Made by a program: the position numbers and the translations under genes. Positions 1 to 8,297 of a stretch of 64,000 bases of DNA are shown here, piece after piece. Source of the stretch: JBFMAI01 sp964462635. GTDB taxonomy: Bacteria > Planctomycetota > Phycisphaerae > UBA1845 > Fen-1342. The DNA lies in NCBI GenBank assembly GCA_964462635.1, contig CAYWYJ010000003.1, positions 1 through 64,000 on the forward strand, given 5' to 3'. The notes under the pieces were generated by a model. That model was not told where the DNA came from. It did not search any database and worked only from the letters and a program-made list of their open reading frames with translations. Positions within the stretch are counted from its first letter, which is position 1. Every line of letters starts with the position of its first letter.

Positions 1-1452
1 CGTTTCGTCTGGCTGAAGCGGCGGGTTTCGGACGAGGTGGCGGCGGCGGTCCGGACGGTCGTGGAGTCACGGCGTCTGCGGGCGTTTGACATTCAGGATG
101 AATCCGTGCGTGTCTATCCGCAGGGTCGCGTGGCCCCGCACGTGCTCGGCTTCGTCGGCGCGGACCTGCAAGGGTTGGCCGGAATCGAGGCCACCTTCGA
201 CGACACGCTGCGCGGCACGCCCGGCCGTTGGACGGCAATCGTCGATGCTGGAAGGCGCAGCGTACGGTCGCGGCACGACGAGTTTGAGCCCGCGGTGGAC
301 GGCGGCACCGTGGTCCTGACGCTCGACGCCTACATTCAGCAGATCACCCAGGACACGCTGCGCCGCGCGTTCGACAAGCACAAGCCGGAGTGGATCAGCG
401 CGGTCGTCATGGACCCGCACTCCGGCGAGGTGCTGGCGATGGCCACCGTCCCCGACTTCGCCCCGGACGAGGCCATCCCGGCGAACTTCAGTGCCTTGAC
501 CCCGGCCCAGCGCGAGGCCCGGGCGGCACTGTGGCGGAACCGGGCGGTGAGCGATTCGTTCGAGCCGGGCAGCATCTTCAAGCCGTTCGTGGCCAGTTGC
601 GCCCTGGACGAAGGGCTGGTGCGCCTCGACGAGGTCTTCGCCATCAACGGCCCGGTGCGCAGCTTCGGCCGGCGGACCATCCGCGACGTCCACGCCTATG
701 GTTCGTTGGCGCTGCACGAGATCATCAGCAAGTCCAGCAACATCGGCATGGGGCTCGTCGGGGCGCGCTGCGGCATGGAGCGCCTGCACCGCTACGTCCG
801 CTCGTTCGGGTTCGGCGACCTGACGGGGATCGACTTGCCCGGCGAACACACCGGGCTGGTGCAAGACTTCTCGCGCTGGAACCCGTCCTTCTCGCCCCAG
901 TCCATTCCCATCGGCCAGGAGATTGCCGTCACCCCCATCCAGGTCGTCACCGCGTTCAGTGCCTTCTGCAACGGCGGCCTGTTGTTGCGGCCGCGCATCG
1001 TGCGGGGCGTGATCGGCCCCGACGGGCAAACGTGGGAAGACTGGTCGGCCCCGGTGGCCGTCCGGCGGGTGCTCAGCGAAGAGACGGCGGAGGCGTTCCG
1101 GCTGCGGGCCCTGGTGGAGACGGTCCGGGAGGGGAGCGGCAAGTCCGCCGCGCTGGACGAATACCAGGTTTTCGGCAAGACCGGGACGGCCCAGATCGCG
1201 ACGCCGGGGGGGCGGGGATACCTGTCAGGGCAGTACGTGGGTTCGTTCGTGGGGGGGGCGCCGTCGGACCGTCCGCGCGTGGTGGTGCTGGTGTCGATTT
1301 ACAAGCCGACGCGGGAGGGGTATTACGGTGGGGTGGTCGCGGCCCCCGTGGTGCGGGAGATCATCGCGGAGACGCTGGCCTACATGCAGGTGCCGCCCGA
1401 GCTGGTTCCCGAGGTGTCGCCGGGGCCGGCCGGCGCGGACCGGCGACGCTGA
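1..1452 (+). CDS. ftsI: Penicillin-binding protein / FtsI-type transpeptidase (5' truncated)
   Basis: Division-type D,D-transpeptidase that cross-links septal peptidoglycan in the periplasm. The reading frame is open from base 1, so the start, the cytoplasmic tail and the membrane anchor lie outside the window; the GTG at 37 is an internal codon. The visible part has the end of the PBP dimerisation domain and the whole transpeptidase domain. The SxxK active site reads S-I-F-K (codons at about 571-582), the SxN motif S-S-N lies near 733, and the KTG motif follows near 1177. It is followed after 19 bases by murE and heads a cluster ordered ftsI-murE-murF-mraY-ftsW. A SpoVD-like paralogue is possible, but the dcw context favours FtsI. 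Confidence 0.93.
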   Translation, partial: RFVWLKRRVSDEVAAAVRTVVESRRLRAFDIQDESVRVYPQGRVAPHVLGFVGADLQGLAGIEATFDDTLRGTPGRWTAIVDAGRRSVRSRHDEFEPAVDGGTVVLTLDAYIQQITQDTLRRAFDKHKPEWISAVVMDPHSGEVLAMATVPDFAPDEAIPANFSALTPAQREARAALWRNRAVSDSFEPGSIFKPFVASCALDEGLVRLDEVFAINGPVRSFGRRTIRDVHAYGSLALHEIISKSSNIGMGLVGARCGMERLHRYVRSFGFGDLTGIDLPGEHTGLVQDFSRWNPSFSPQSIPIGQEIAVTPIQVVTAFSAFCNGGLLLRPRIVRGVIGPDGQTWEDWSAPVAVRRVLSEETAEAFRLRALVETVREGSGKSAALDEYQVFGKTGTAQIATPGGRGYLSGQYVGSFVGGAPSDRPRVVVLVSIYKPTREGYYGGVVAAPVVREIIAETLAYMQVPPELVPEVSPGPAGADRRR

Positions 1453-1471
1453 CGCGGCGCGGAGACCACGG

Positions 1472-3007
1472 ATGGCGTGCAGTGCGATGACGCGCGTCGG
1501 AACGGGACAAGGCGAGCGAACGTGGGGCGGACTGCTGGCGGGGCTCGTCCCCGCGGAGGAACTGCGCGGACGGGCGGACCAGCCGGTCAGCGGGGTGTTC
1601 GACGACTCGCGGCAGGTGCGGCCGGGCGGCCTCTTCGTTGCCGTGTGCGGCACCAGCGCGGACGGGCGGCGCTTCGTGGAGGACGCGGTCCGGCGCGGGG
1701 CGACGGTGATCGTGGGTGAAGACCTGCCGGCCACGGGGGCGGCGCTGGCGGCCCACGTGCCCGACGCCCGCGCGGCGCTGACGCAGTTGGCGCTGCGCTG
1801 GCACGGTCTGGCGGCGGACGGCTGCGGGGGGCTGCGGCTGGCGGCGGTCACGGGCACCAACGGCAAGAGCACGACGGCCTTCATGGTGCGGGCGATTCTG
1901 CGGGCGGCGGGGCGGAAGTGCGGCATGTTGGGGACGGTCCACTACGACCTGTGCGGGCGCAGTGTGACGGCCCGCCTGACGACGCCCGGCCCGCTCGAGC
2001 TCGCGGGGTATCTGCGGGAGTGCGCGGACGCGGGCGCCGACGCCGCCGTGATGGAGGTCTCGAGCCACGCGCTGGACCAGAAGCGGACGGACGGGCTGCG
2101 GTTCGCGGCGGCGGCGTTTACCAATCTGACGGGCGACCACCTCGACTATCATGGGACGCTGGAGAACTACCGGGCCGCGAAACGGCGGCTGTTTCAGGGG
2201 CTGGGGCCCGAGGCGGTGGCCGTCGTGAACCGCGACGACCCCAGCCACGAGTTCATGCTGGAGGGATGCCGAGCGCGGGTGGTGACGTTCGGCCTGGAGC
2301 AGCCCGCGGACATCAGCGCGCGGATCACGCGCGGCACCAGCCAGGGGACGTTCTACCGGCTCCGGCTGGAGGGGCGGGAACTCGTGCTGGAGAACGCGGT
2401 CGTCGGGCGGCACAACGTATACAACGCGCTGACGGCCGCGGGCCTGGCGCGGGCGTTGGGGGCCGATCTCGACGCCATCGCGGCCGGACTGGCGTCGGTG
2501 CGCAACATCCCCGGTCGTCTCCAGCGGGTGCCGTGCGCCAGCGCGGCCGACGTGTTCGTCGATTACGCGCACACCGACGATGCCCTGCGAAACGTGCTCA
2601 GTGCGCTCAAGCCCCTGACCCGCCGACGCTTGATCGTCGTCTTCGGTTGCGGCGGCGACCGCGATCGGAGCAAGCGGCCGCGAATGGCGGCGGCGGTGGC
2701 GGAGCGGGCCGACGCGATCATCGTGACCAGCGACAACCCGCGCACGGAAGAACCTCGGCGGATCATCGACGAGATCCTCACGGGGTTCAGTGCCGACGCC
2801 CGCCGCCGGGTCACCGTCGAGCCGGACCGGGCCGCCGCGATCCGGGCCGCGCTGGCCGGGGCCGGGGAGGGCGACGTGGTCCTCATCGCGGGCAAGGGGC
2901 ACGAGGATTACCAGATCGTCGGTGACCGCCGCATCCACTTCGACGACGTGGAGGTGGCGATCCAGGCGGCGGCGGAGCTGCGGTCCGGTGGGTCAGGAGT
3001 GGCGTAG
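1472..3007 (+). CDS. murE: UDP-MurNAc-tripeptide synthetase MurE
   Basis: Cytoplasmic Mur ligase that adds the third amino acid to UDP-MurNAc-L-Ala-D-Glu with ATP. The ATP-binding loop G-T-N-G-K-S-T sits at about residues 128-134. The C-terminal domain contains D-N-P-R, the motif that in E. coli MurE recognises meso-diaminopimelate, so a DAP-type stem peptide is expected. The frame is open upstream to 1328, but that part is a shadow of ftsI. ATG 1472 lies 19 bases after the ftsI stop; ATG 1487 is an alternative. The product is about 511 aa, normal for MurE. murF follows after 3 bases. Confidence 0.95.
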   Translation: MACSAMTRVGTGQGERTWGGLLAGLVPAEELRGRADQPVSGVFDDSRQVRPGGLFVAVCGTSADGRRFVEDAVRRGATVIVGEDLPATGAALAAHVPDARAALTQLALRWHGLAADGCGGLRLAAVTGTNGKSTTAFMVRAILRAAGRKCGMLGTVHYDLCGRSVTARLTTPGPLELAGYLRECADAGADAAVMEVSSHALDQKRTDGLRFAAAAFTNLTGDHLDYHGTLENYRAAKRRLFQGLGPEAVAVVNRDDPSHEFMLEGCRARVVTFGLEQPADISARITRGTSQGTFYRLRLEGRELVLENAVVGRHNVYNALTAAGLARALGADLDAIAAGLASVRNIPGRLQRVPCASAADVFVDYAHTDDALRNVLSALKPLTRRRLIVVFGCGGDRDRSKRPRMAAAVAERADAIIVTSDNPRTEEPRRIIDEILTGFSADARRRVTVEPDRAAAIRAALAGAGEGDVVLIAGKGHEDYQIVGDRRIHFDDVEVAIQAAAELRSGGSGVA

Positions 3008-3010
3008 GCC

Positions 3011-4462
3011 GTGATCAAGTTGACGTTGACGGAGGTCGTGCAGGCCATGCAGGGGCGACCGTGGGGCGAGCTGGCCACGGTCAGCGTGGGTGGGGTGTCC
3101 ACCGATTCACGCACGGCCGCCGCCAGTGACCTGTTCTTCGCCATTCGCGGCCCGCGCTTTGATGGCCACGATTTCGTGACGGATGCGCTGCAGCGCGGGG
3201 CGGTGGCGGCGGTGGTGGAGGCGGCGCAGGCGGCCCGCGTGGCCGAGCGGCTGCGGACGGCCGACGTGCGCCTGCCGCGCAGCGCCGTGCTGATCGAGGT
3301 GGACGACACGCTGGCGGCGTTGGGGCGGCTGGCGGCGTTCCACCGCCGGCAGCACCCGGCGGAGGTCATCGCCGTCGTCGGCAGCAACGGCAAGACCACC
3401 ACCAAGGCGATGATCCACCATATTCTGAGCGGGCGGCGGCGCGGCCGCTGCTCGCCGAAGAGCTTCAACAACGCCATCGGCGTGCCGCTGACGCTGCTGT
3501 CCGCGGAACCAGGCGACGAAGTCCTGGTCGTGGAGGTCGGCACGAATTCGCCGGGGGAAATCAACGCCCTGGGCGCGATCGTTGGGCCCGACATGGCCGT
3601 CATCACCTGCATCGCCGAGGAGCACCTGGAGGGACTCGGCGACCTCGACGGCGTCGCCGCCGAGGAGTGCTCGATCCTGAGGCATGTGCGGCCGAAGGGC
3701 TTCGCGGCGGTGAACATCGAGAACCCCGCGGTGGTCCGGCACCTGCCGGGCGACGGGGCGATGCCGGGCGCGCGGACGGGCCCGCTGCACGTGGCGACCT
3801 TCGGGCGGCACCCCGGGGCGGACGTGCGCCTCACGGAGCTGAGCTACGAGAGCCCGTGGCTGCGATTCAAGTTGAACGATCGCTTCCCGTTTCGCCTGCG
3901 GATGGCCGGCATGCACAACGCGGTCAACGCGGCCGCCGCCGTCACGATGGCCCGGCGGTTGGGGTTTGACTACCCGGAGGCGGCGGTGCGGCTGGAGTCG
4001 TTCGTGACTCCGCCGATGCGGAACGAGATCATCGAGATGGGGGGCATCACGGTGATTAACGACGCGTACAACGCCAATCCGCACAGCGCGGCGGCGGCGA
4101 TCGAGGTGCTGGAGCAGATGCCCTGCCGCCGGGAGCGGATCGCCGTGTTCGGCGAGATGCGGGAGCTGGGGCCGCAGTCGGCGGCGTTGCACCGGCAGGT
4201 GGCGGACCGGCTGCGGAGCAGCGGCGTCCACCGGGTGATTCTGGTCGGCGCGGGGACGGACGCGATGCGGGACGCGCTGGCCGGCGGCGACCTGTTCGGG
4301 CCGCGTGTGGAACGCTGCGCCGACGTGGACGATTGCCTGGCGCGGCTGGCCGACAGCGTGCGTCCCGGCGACGTCGTGCTGCTGAAGGCCTCGCGGGCCG
4401 TGGGGCTCGAGCGCGTCGTCGAGCCGCTGCGTGAGCGTCTGCACCCGCGTCCAAAGTCCTAG
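3011..4462 (+). CDS. murF: UDP-MurNAc-pentapeptide synthetase MurF
   Basis: Adds D-Ala-D-Ala to the UDP-MurNAc-tripeptide, the last cytoplasmic step of the stem peptide. The 483 aa protein has the Mur ligase architecture: an N-terminal UDP-substrate domain, the ATP loop G-S-N-G-K-T-T-T near residue 124, and a C-terminal ligand-binding domain. It starts with GTG three bases after the murE stop, so the two are probably translationally coupled. Length and gene order match other dcw clusters. Confidence 0.95.
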   Translation: MIKLTLTEVVQAMQGRPWGELATVSVGGVSTDSRTAAASDLFFAIRGPRFDGHDFVTDALQRGAVAAVVEAAQAARVAERLRTADVRLPRSAVLIEVDDTLAALGRLAAFHRRQHPAEVIAVVGSNGKTTTKAMIHHILSGRRRGRCSPKSFNNAIGVPLTLLSAEPGDEVLVVEVGTNSPGEINALGAIVGPDMAVITCIAEEHLEGLGDLDGVAAEECSILRHVRPKGFAAVNIENPAVVRHLPGDGAMPGARTGPLHVATFGRHPGADVRLTELSYESPWLRFKLNDRFPFRLRMAGMHNAVNAAAAVTMARRLGFDYPEAAVRLESFVTPPMRNEIIEMGGITVINDAYNANPHSAAAAIEVLEQMPCRRERIAVFGEMRELGPQSAALHRQVADRLRSSGVHRVILVGAGTDAMRDALAGGDLFGPRVERCADVDDCLARLADSVRPGDVVLLKASRAVGLERVVEPLRERLHPRPKS

Positions 4463-4507
4463 CGCCGCCGACGTGGCGCCGCACTTCCACGGACGTTCGG
4501 ATCGACG

Positions 4508-5653
4508 ATGCTGTATCACCTGCTTCACTGGTGGCGAGCCGAGGGGCCCTGGGCCCACAATGAGCCCTGGTTTCGCGCCGTCGTCGCGGTCCTCGTCGCG
4601 TTTCTCATCGTCTGGGGCCTGGGCCCGCGCGTCATCCGCAAGCTCGTGCAGTTCAAGATCGGCGACCGTCCCGAGTTCGATCACGCCGCCCTCAACCAGG
4701 CCATGCGCGACAAGGCCAACACGCCGACGATGGGCGGCGTCCTGATCGTCCTGGCCATTGCCGTCACCGTGCTCCTGCTGGCCGACCTGCGGAACTTCTA
4801 CGTGGCGATGGGCCTGTTCTGTCTCGTCTGGCTCGCCGTGCTCGGCGGCATTGACGACTGGCTGAAACTGACCGTCACGCGGCGGTCGGGGACGCGGGAC
4901 GGGCTGCGGTTGTGGGAGAAGCTCGTCTTCCAGATCGCCCTGGGCGTCCTGCTGGCGACGTTCATCTATCGCTATGGGGAAGCGAACCTCGCGGAGGCCC
5001 GCTACGGCGACCTCAGCACGCCGGTCAGCCCGTTCTACAACGTGCTGGCGTTGCCGTTTTTCAAGAGCCCGGTGGCGCTGAGCGGGACGGCGTTCGCCAT
5101 CATCGCGGTCATCGTCATTGCCGGCACCTCCAACGCGGTCAATCTGACCGATGGCATGGACGGTCTGGCCAGCGGGTGCATGGTGCTGACCTCGCTGGTG
5201 TTCATGGTGTTCGCGGTGGTCGTCGGCAGCTACCGGCTGTCGCAGCAGTTCGTGTTTTATCACGTGGCCGGGACGGACGAGCTGGCCGTGTTGTGCGGCG
5301 CGGTCGCCGGGGCCTGCCTCGGCTTCCTGTGGTTCAACGCCTACCCGGCCCAGGTCTTCATGGGGGACACCGGGGCGTTGCCGCTCGGCGGCCTGATGGG
5401 ATATGTCGCCATCGTCACCCGTCAGGAGCTGATGCTCTTCATCGTCGGCGGCATCTTCGTCATCGAGGCCGTGTCGGTGCTGGTCCAGATTCTGGTGTAC
5501 AAGGCGACGGGGGGCCGGCGCGTGTTTCGTTGCGCGCCGCTGCACCATCACTACCACCTCGGCGGCCTGACGGAGACGCAGGTGGTGATGCGCTTCTGGC
5601 TGCTGTCGGCGCTGTTTGCCGCGTTTGCGCTGCTGACGATCAAACTCCGGTAG
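4508..5653 (+). CDS. mraY: Phospho-MurNAc-pentapeptide transferase MraY
   Basis: Integral membrane enzyme that transfers phospho-MurNAc-pentapeptide to undecaprenyl phosphate to form lipid I. The 381 aa sequence has about ten hydrophobic segments. It has the family motifs D-D-W-L-K, N-L-T-D-G-M-D-G-L-A and the histidine cluster H-H-H-Y-H-L-G-G in the last cytoplasmic loop. It lies 45 bases after murF. In most clusters murD follows mraY. Here a small inverted-repeat element (5661-5802) and then ftsW follow. Confidence 0.95.
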   Translation: MLYHLLHWWRAEGPWAHNEPWFRAVVAVLVAFLIVWGLGPRVIRKLVQFKIGDRPEFDHAALNQAMRDKANTPTMGGVLIVLAIAVTVLLLADLRNFYVAMGLFCLVWLAVLGGIDDWLKLTVTRRSGTRDGLRLWEKLVFQIALGVLLATFIYRYGEANLAEARYGDLSTPVSPFYNVLALPFFKSPVALSGTAFAIIAVIVIAGTSNAVNLTDGMDGLASGCMVLTSLVFMVFAVVVGSYRLSQQFVFYHVAGTDELAVLCGAVAGACLGFLWFNAYPAQVFMGDTGALPLGGLMGYVAIVTRQELMLFIVGGIFVIEAVSVLVQILVYKATGGRRVFRCAPLHHHYHLGGLTETQVVMRFWLLSALFAAFALLTIKLR

Positions 5654-5660
5654 GCGGCGG

Positions 5661-5802
5661 AATGAAAAAGGAAAAAGGAAGAACGAAAAAAGCGGATGGC
5701 CGGCCGGGACAGCCATCGGCCGGCGGCGAGCGGTCGTCCAGCGGCCGTCCGGCCCGGTCGGCGCGTCCGGCCTTCTTCATTTTGCCTTTTTCCTTGTCCA
5801 TT
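5661..5802. repeat. Family A inverted-repeat element between mraY and ftsW
   Basis: A 142-bp unit bounded by 32-base inverted repeats (5661-5692 and 5771-5802, seven mismatches by eye). Each arm begins AATG and contains AAGGAAAAAGG. The A-rich/T-rich ends contrast with the GC-rich surroundings. Related ends occur around the four-helix-bundle gene in the atp operon (27154-27632) and in the atpH-atpF gap (29879-30006). The interior has no convincing gene, so it looks like a non-autonomous mobile element. Confidence 0.6.
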
Positions 5803-5805
5803 GGC

Positions 5806-5880
5806 GACGACCGGCGGGACGCCGACGCTCCCCGGAACGGTCGAGACGACCGGCGGGACGCCGATGCTCCCCGAGTCGGG
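5806..5880. repeat. Tandem GC-rich repeat (two units)
   Basis: Two near-identical copies of a unit beginning ACGACCGGCGGGACGCCGA (5806 and about 5848) fill the space before ftsW. The same core appears in reverse orientation near 61787-61812 and a variant occurs at about 54110-54130 and 54285-54305, so it is a dispersed intergenic module rather than ftsW coding sequence. Confidence 0.5.
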
Positions 5881-5886
5881 CGCCGG

Positions 5887-7110
5887 GTGGAGGGCTCCCC
5901 GGTCCGGTCAGCGCTCTACGACCCCGTGGTCGTCTTCGTCGCCGGCGTGCTGATGGTCCTCGGCGTCACGATGGTCTATTCCGCGTCGGTGACGGTGCAG
6001 GGGGCCGCGTTTCACTGGCGCCAATGGTGGGATTCGCCGTTGCGGCAGGGCGTGTTCGCGCTGGCCGGCTTTCTGGTCATGCTGGCCGTGGCCCACATGG
6101 ACTACCGCGTGCTGGCGTGGCGGCGGCCCGGCGACGGCTGGCGGGCCGGCGCGCTGTACGCCCTGTCGGCCGTCCTGCTCGTGGCCGTGCTGGTCCCGGG
6201 CATCGGCCGCGCCGCGCTCGGGGCCCGGCGGGCCATCGAGATCCCCGGGCTGGCCATCGGGTTTCAACCGTCCGAGATCGCCAAGGTCGTCCTGGTCATC
6301 TGGTTGGCCGCCCTGCTCAGCCGGTCCGCCACCGTGCGTCCGGCGGCGGAGTGGCACCGGCTGGGAAGCTCGTCCGTCGTGGGCGATCGACGACGATGGG
6401 ACGTGCGTGACCTGCGCCGCGGGTTCTTGCCGGTGGTTCTCAGCGCCGGGGTGCTCATTGCGCTCACGGGAATCGAGGATTTCGGCACGGCGGCCCTGAT
6501 GGGCGTCGTGACGCTGATTCTCCTGCTGCTTAGCGGTGCGCGCTGGAGCCACCTGTCGTTGATGGGGCTGTTGGCGGTCTTGGCGGGCGCGGCGCTGGTT
6601 CTGGTCAAGCCGCATCGCATCGAACGCATTACGACTTGGCTCACCGCCGAGCCGGACCCGCGCGGCGCGGGCTACCAGATTCAGCAGGCCCTGCTGGCCA
6701 TCGGCTCCGGCGGCTGGTGGGGGCGGGGACTGGGCGCCGGCGTGCAGAAATACGGCTACCTGCCACAGGACAACAACGACTTTATTCTCGCGATCATCTG
6801 CGAGGAGCTGGGGGTCGCGGGCGGACTCGTCGTGGTCGGTTTGTTCCTGCTGCTGCTGTGGCGCGGCGCGTGGATCGCCCGGCGGGCCGCCGATCCGTTT
6901 GGGCAACTGCTGGCCCTGGGGCTCACGCTGCTGATCTGTCTCCAGGCCGCGATGAACGTGGCCGTGGTGACCAACAGCGTTCCCACCAAGGGCATCTCGC
7001 TGCCGTTCGTTTCCGCCGGCGGCTCGGGCGTGGTGTTTCTCGGTGCCGCCGCGGGATTGTTGGCCGCGGTGGGGCGCCGTCCGGGGAGCGCTGCCGTCCC
7101 CCCGGGGTAA
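5887..7110 (+). CDS. ftsW: Lipid II polymerase / cell division protein FtsW
   Basis: SEDS-family membrane glycosyltransferase that polymerises lipid II with its partner transpeptidase (here the upstream ftsI product). The protein has about ten membrane spans. Conserved features include F-Q-P-S-E-I-A-K, a D-F-G-T-A-A segment, and a C-terminal loop reading P-T-K-G-I-S-L-P-F-V-S-A-G-G-S-G. The frame is open far upstream, but 5662-5886 is repeat sequence. I chose GTG 5887 because it gives a standard short cytoplasmic N-terminus of about 407 aa in total. RodA is the alternative, but synteny favours FtsW. Confidence 0.88.
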   Translation: MEGSPVRSALYDPVVVFVAGVLMVLGVTMVYSASVTVQGAAFHWRQWWDSPLRQGVFALAGFLVMLAVAHMDYRVLAWRRPGDGWRAGALYALSAVLLVAVLVPGIGRAALGARRAIEIPGLAIGFQPSEIAKVVLVIWLAALLSRSATVRPAAEWHRLGSSSVVGDRRRWDVRDLRRGFLPVVLSAGVLIALTGIEDFGTAALMGVVTLILLLLSGARWSHLSLMGLLAVLAGAALVLVKPHRIERITTWLTAEPDPRGAGYQIQQALLAIGSGGWWGRGLGAGVQKYGYLPQDNNDFILAIICEELGVAGGLVVVGLFLLLLWRGAWIARRAADPFGQLLALGLTLLICLQAAMNVAVVTNSVPTKGISLPFVSAGGSGVVFLGAAAGLLAAVGRRPGSAAVPPG

Positions 7111-7196
7111 TTCGTCGCGCGTTCACTTCCGGCTAGCGGAACCTTGACGGCCGCGGCGTGTGCTGCATCGTGGCCCCAGGCTTGGAGTGCGGCGAC

Positions 7197-8297
7197 GTGG
7201 CGCGAATTGTGTACGGCGTTTTCGGCTACGGGCGCGGGCACGCGACGCGGGCCGCCTCCGTGTTGCCGGAGCTCTGCGGCCGGCACGAAGTGCAGGTCCT
7301 GGCGGGGGGTGATGCTTACGACCAATTGTCGCCCGGGTATCCGGTGGTCCGCATTCCCACGATGGCTTACGGGTACGGCCCGGACGGGCGCACCCGTTCG
7401 TTCCTGACTCTGAGACGGAACTTCTGGCACGTGTTGGAGATGGTGTTTCGCGGCCCGGAGTATCAGGCGGTGCGGACCGCGATGCGCGACTTTCGGCCCG
7501 ACGTCGTGATCTCCGACGCCGAGCCCTGGACCCACCGCGTGGCCCGCGACCTGGGCGTCCCGCGCATCGGCTTCGACCACTTCGGCATTCTGGTGTACTG
7601 CAAACCGCACATCCCCCTCGGCGACCGCATTCGCAGCCGCCGCGATGTGTTCGTTTATCGCTGGCTGATGGGTCGCCCGGAGCGCATCATCGTGTCGAGC
7701 TTCTATCATGCCAAGCCGCGCTGGCCCTCGGTCCGCGTGATCGGTCCGCTGTTGCGCGATGTGGTGTTGCAGGCCCGGCCGACCCGCGGCGAGCACCTGT
7801 TGGTGTATTTCAACAAGGGGCATTATCAGTTTACGCCGCACGTCGAGCAGGCCCTACGGGCGCTTGACCGCCCCGCGCGGATTTACGGCACGCCGCGCCG
7901 CGGGCGCGACGGTCTGCTCGACTTCCGCTCGCTGAGCGACGTGCCTTTCGTGGAGGACATGGCCAGCGCCCGGGCCATCGTCTCGACCGCGGGCAACCAG
8001 CTCGTGGGTGAGGCGGTGTACCTTGGCAAGCCCATGCTGGTCGTGCCCGAGCACTCCGTTGAGCAGCGGTTGAACGCGGCGGCACTGGAACGCCGCGGTT
8101 TCGGCCGTCAGGTGCGGCACCAGCACCTCAACGTGGCGGTCCTACGCGAGTTCCTCGATCAGGAGGAAATGTACCTCCACAACATCCGCCGTTCCGTCCG
8201 GGACGGACGACGGCAGGCCCTGGCCGCGCTCGAGCAATTCATTGGCGAACTCACCGGGGCACCGGCGGCGGCGCCGACGGTCGCCGATCTCGTATGA
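7197..8297 (+). CDS. Glycosyltransferase, MJ1255/UDP-GlcNAc transferase-like
   Basis: Predicted cytosolic GT-B-fold glycosyltransferase of about 366 aa. The N-terminus I-V-Y-G-V-F-G-Y-G-R-G-H resembles the glycine-rich start of MJ1255-type and MurG-like enzymes. The C-terminal half has a nucleotide-sugar-site-like stretch (S-T-A-G followed by E-A-V-Y-L-G-K-P). I chose GTG 7197 because it places the beta-strand right at the N-terminus; GTG 7158 is possible. Its stop overlaps the radical SAM gene start (ATGA at 8294), so the pair is translationally coupled. The sugar acceptor is unknown. It sits where murG might be expected but is not a clear MurG. Confidence 0.75.
   Translation: MARIVYGVFGYGRGHATRAASVLPELCGRHEVQVLAGGDAYDQLSPGYPVVRIPTMAYGYGPDGRTRSFLTLRRNFWHVLEMVFRGPEYQAVRTAMRDFRPDVVISDAEPWTHRVARDLGVPRIGFDHFGILVYCKPHIPLGDRIRSRRDVFVYRWLMGRPERIIVSSFYHAKPRWPSVRVIGPLLRDVVLQARPTRGEHLLVYFNKGHYQFTPHVEQALRALDRPARIYGTPRRGRDGLLDFRSLSDVPFVEDMASARAIVSTAGNQLVGEAVYLGKPMLVVPEHSVEQRLNAAALERRGFGRQVRHQHLNVAVLREFLDQEEMYLHNIRRSVRDGRRQALAALEQFIGELTGAPAAAPTVADLV

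Noticed and set aside
1361..2938. A 525-residue frame antisense to murE
   Set aside because: Shadow of murE: no domain features, and its codon positions mirror the real gene.
4912..5661. N-terminal extension of ftsW
   Set aside because: The open frame upstream is a shadow of mraY followed by repeat sequence. FtsW proteins do not have such a region.
3107..5716. An 869-residue frame antisense to murF and mraY
   Set aside because: Composition (Arg/His/Gln/Pro-rich) is that of an antisense shadow of GC-rich genes, and the plus strand holds clear murF and mraY.
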